Of a DNA stretch of 64,000 nucleotides, positions 63,939 to 64,000 are shown in pieces; positions within the stretch are counted from its first letter, which is position 1, and each line of letters opens with the position of its first letter. The position numbers and the translations under genes are program-made. Source of the DNA: Poriferisodalis sp965203655 (lineage in GTDB: Bacteria > Actinomycetota > Acidimicrobiia > Acidimicrobiales > Poriferisodalaceae); NCBI RefSeq assembly GCF_965203655.1, contig NZ_CBDBDD010000008.1, positions 496,001 through 560,000 of the forward strand, read 5' to 3'. Under the pieces are notes generated by a model. It was not told the origin of the DNA. It saw only the letters and a list, made by a program, of their open reading frames with translations, and did not search any database.

Positions 63939-64000
63939 GTGCCGGGAAACCTCGCCCCGCCTAAGACAGCGCTCGACCGGTCGGTGCGCTGGGTCGCCCG
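63939..64000 (+). CDS. Start of a gene cut by the window edge
   Basis: GTG 63939 opens a frame reading VPGNLAPPKTALDRSVRWVA up to the end. Only 20 residues are visible, so no function is assigned. A leaderless -10 box supports the start. Confidence 0.4.
   Translation, partial: MPGNLAPPKTALDRSVRWVA

Overview
This is a high-GC window whose gene order points to an actinobacterium, most likely of the class Acidimicrobiia. The evidence is the order secDF, rel, hisS-aspS, alaS-ruvX-mltG-aroE-aroB-aroQ-efp-nusB, then pyrR-pyrB-pyrC-carAB-pyrD-pyrF-mihF-gmk-rpoZ-coaBC-metK-priA-def-fmt. An actinobacterial integration host factor (mIHF), frequent GTG/TTG starts, 4-nt stop/start overlaps and TAnnnT -10 boxes lying directly before start codons agree with this. 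The class assignment is inference; no rRNA or tRNA gene was found.

Layout. (1) 0.1-3.3 kb: Sec accessory operon yajC-secD-secF. (2) 3.3-18.1 kb: an accessory block. It holds a MazF-type toxin with a CcdA-like antitoxin, a DUF222/HNH nuclease, a four-gene minus-strand operon built around a divergent FtsZ/tubulin-like GTPase, a methyltransferase-AlkB gene pair, a lipoprotein HNH nuclease and two orphan or decayed antitoxin genes. (3) 18.2-34.5 kb: housekeeping genes for stringent response, three aminoacyl-tRNA synthetases, RuvX, MltG, shikimate enzymes, a prepilin peptidase, EF-P, NusB and an MFS exporter. (4) 34.7-45.3 kb: a Tad/Flp-like secretion or pilus operon. It has two large exported proteins, a SAF/CpaB-like protein, a TadA/CpaF ATPase, TadB and TadC platform proteins and several single-TM pseudopilin-like proteins. 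(5) 45.4-46.0 kb: a VapBC pair. (6) 46.1-55.8 kb: the pyrimidine operon with a PyrR-responsive leader. (7) 55.8-64 kb: mihF, gmk, rpoZ, coaBC, metK, priA, def, fmt, a phosphodiesterase and the start of one more gene.

Most interesting parts. The FtsZ-like operon (5.6-14.8 kb) combines a 1111-residue tubulin-superfamily protein, an exported vWA protein with a membrane anchor, and two membrane proteins. The three membrane proteins share a short Asp-Pro-(Phe/Leu) motif in regions predicted to be cytosolic, which may be a docking peptide. This matches the general description of an FtsZl-type membrane-remodelling system predicted earlier from comparative genomics, but the composition here has unrecognised partners. 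In the pyr operon, a PyrR-binding RNA loop covers the pyrR ribosome site, and an intrinsic terminator lies inside the first codons of pyrR. The operon's dihydroorotase has lost every recognisable metal ligand. In both the Tad and pyr operons, very small ORFs are joined to their neighbours by overlapping stop/start codons.
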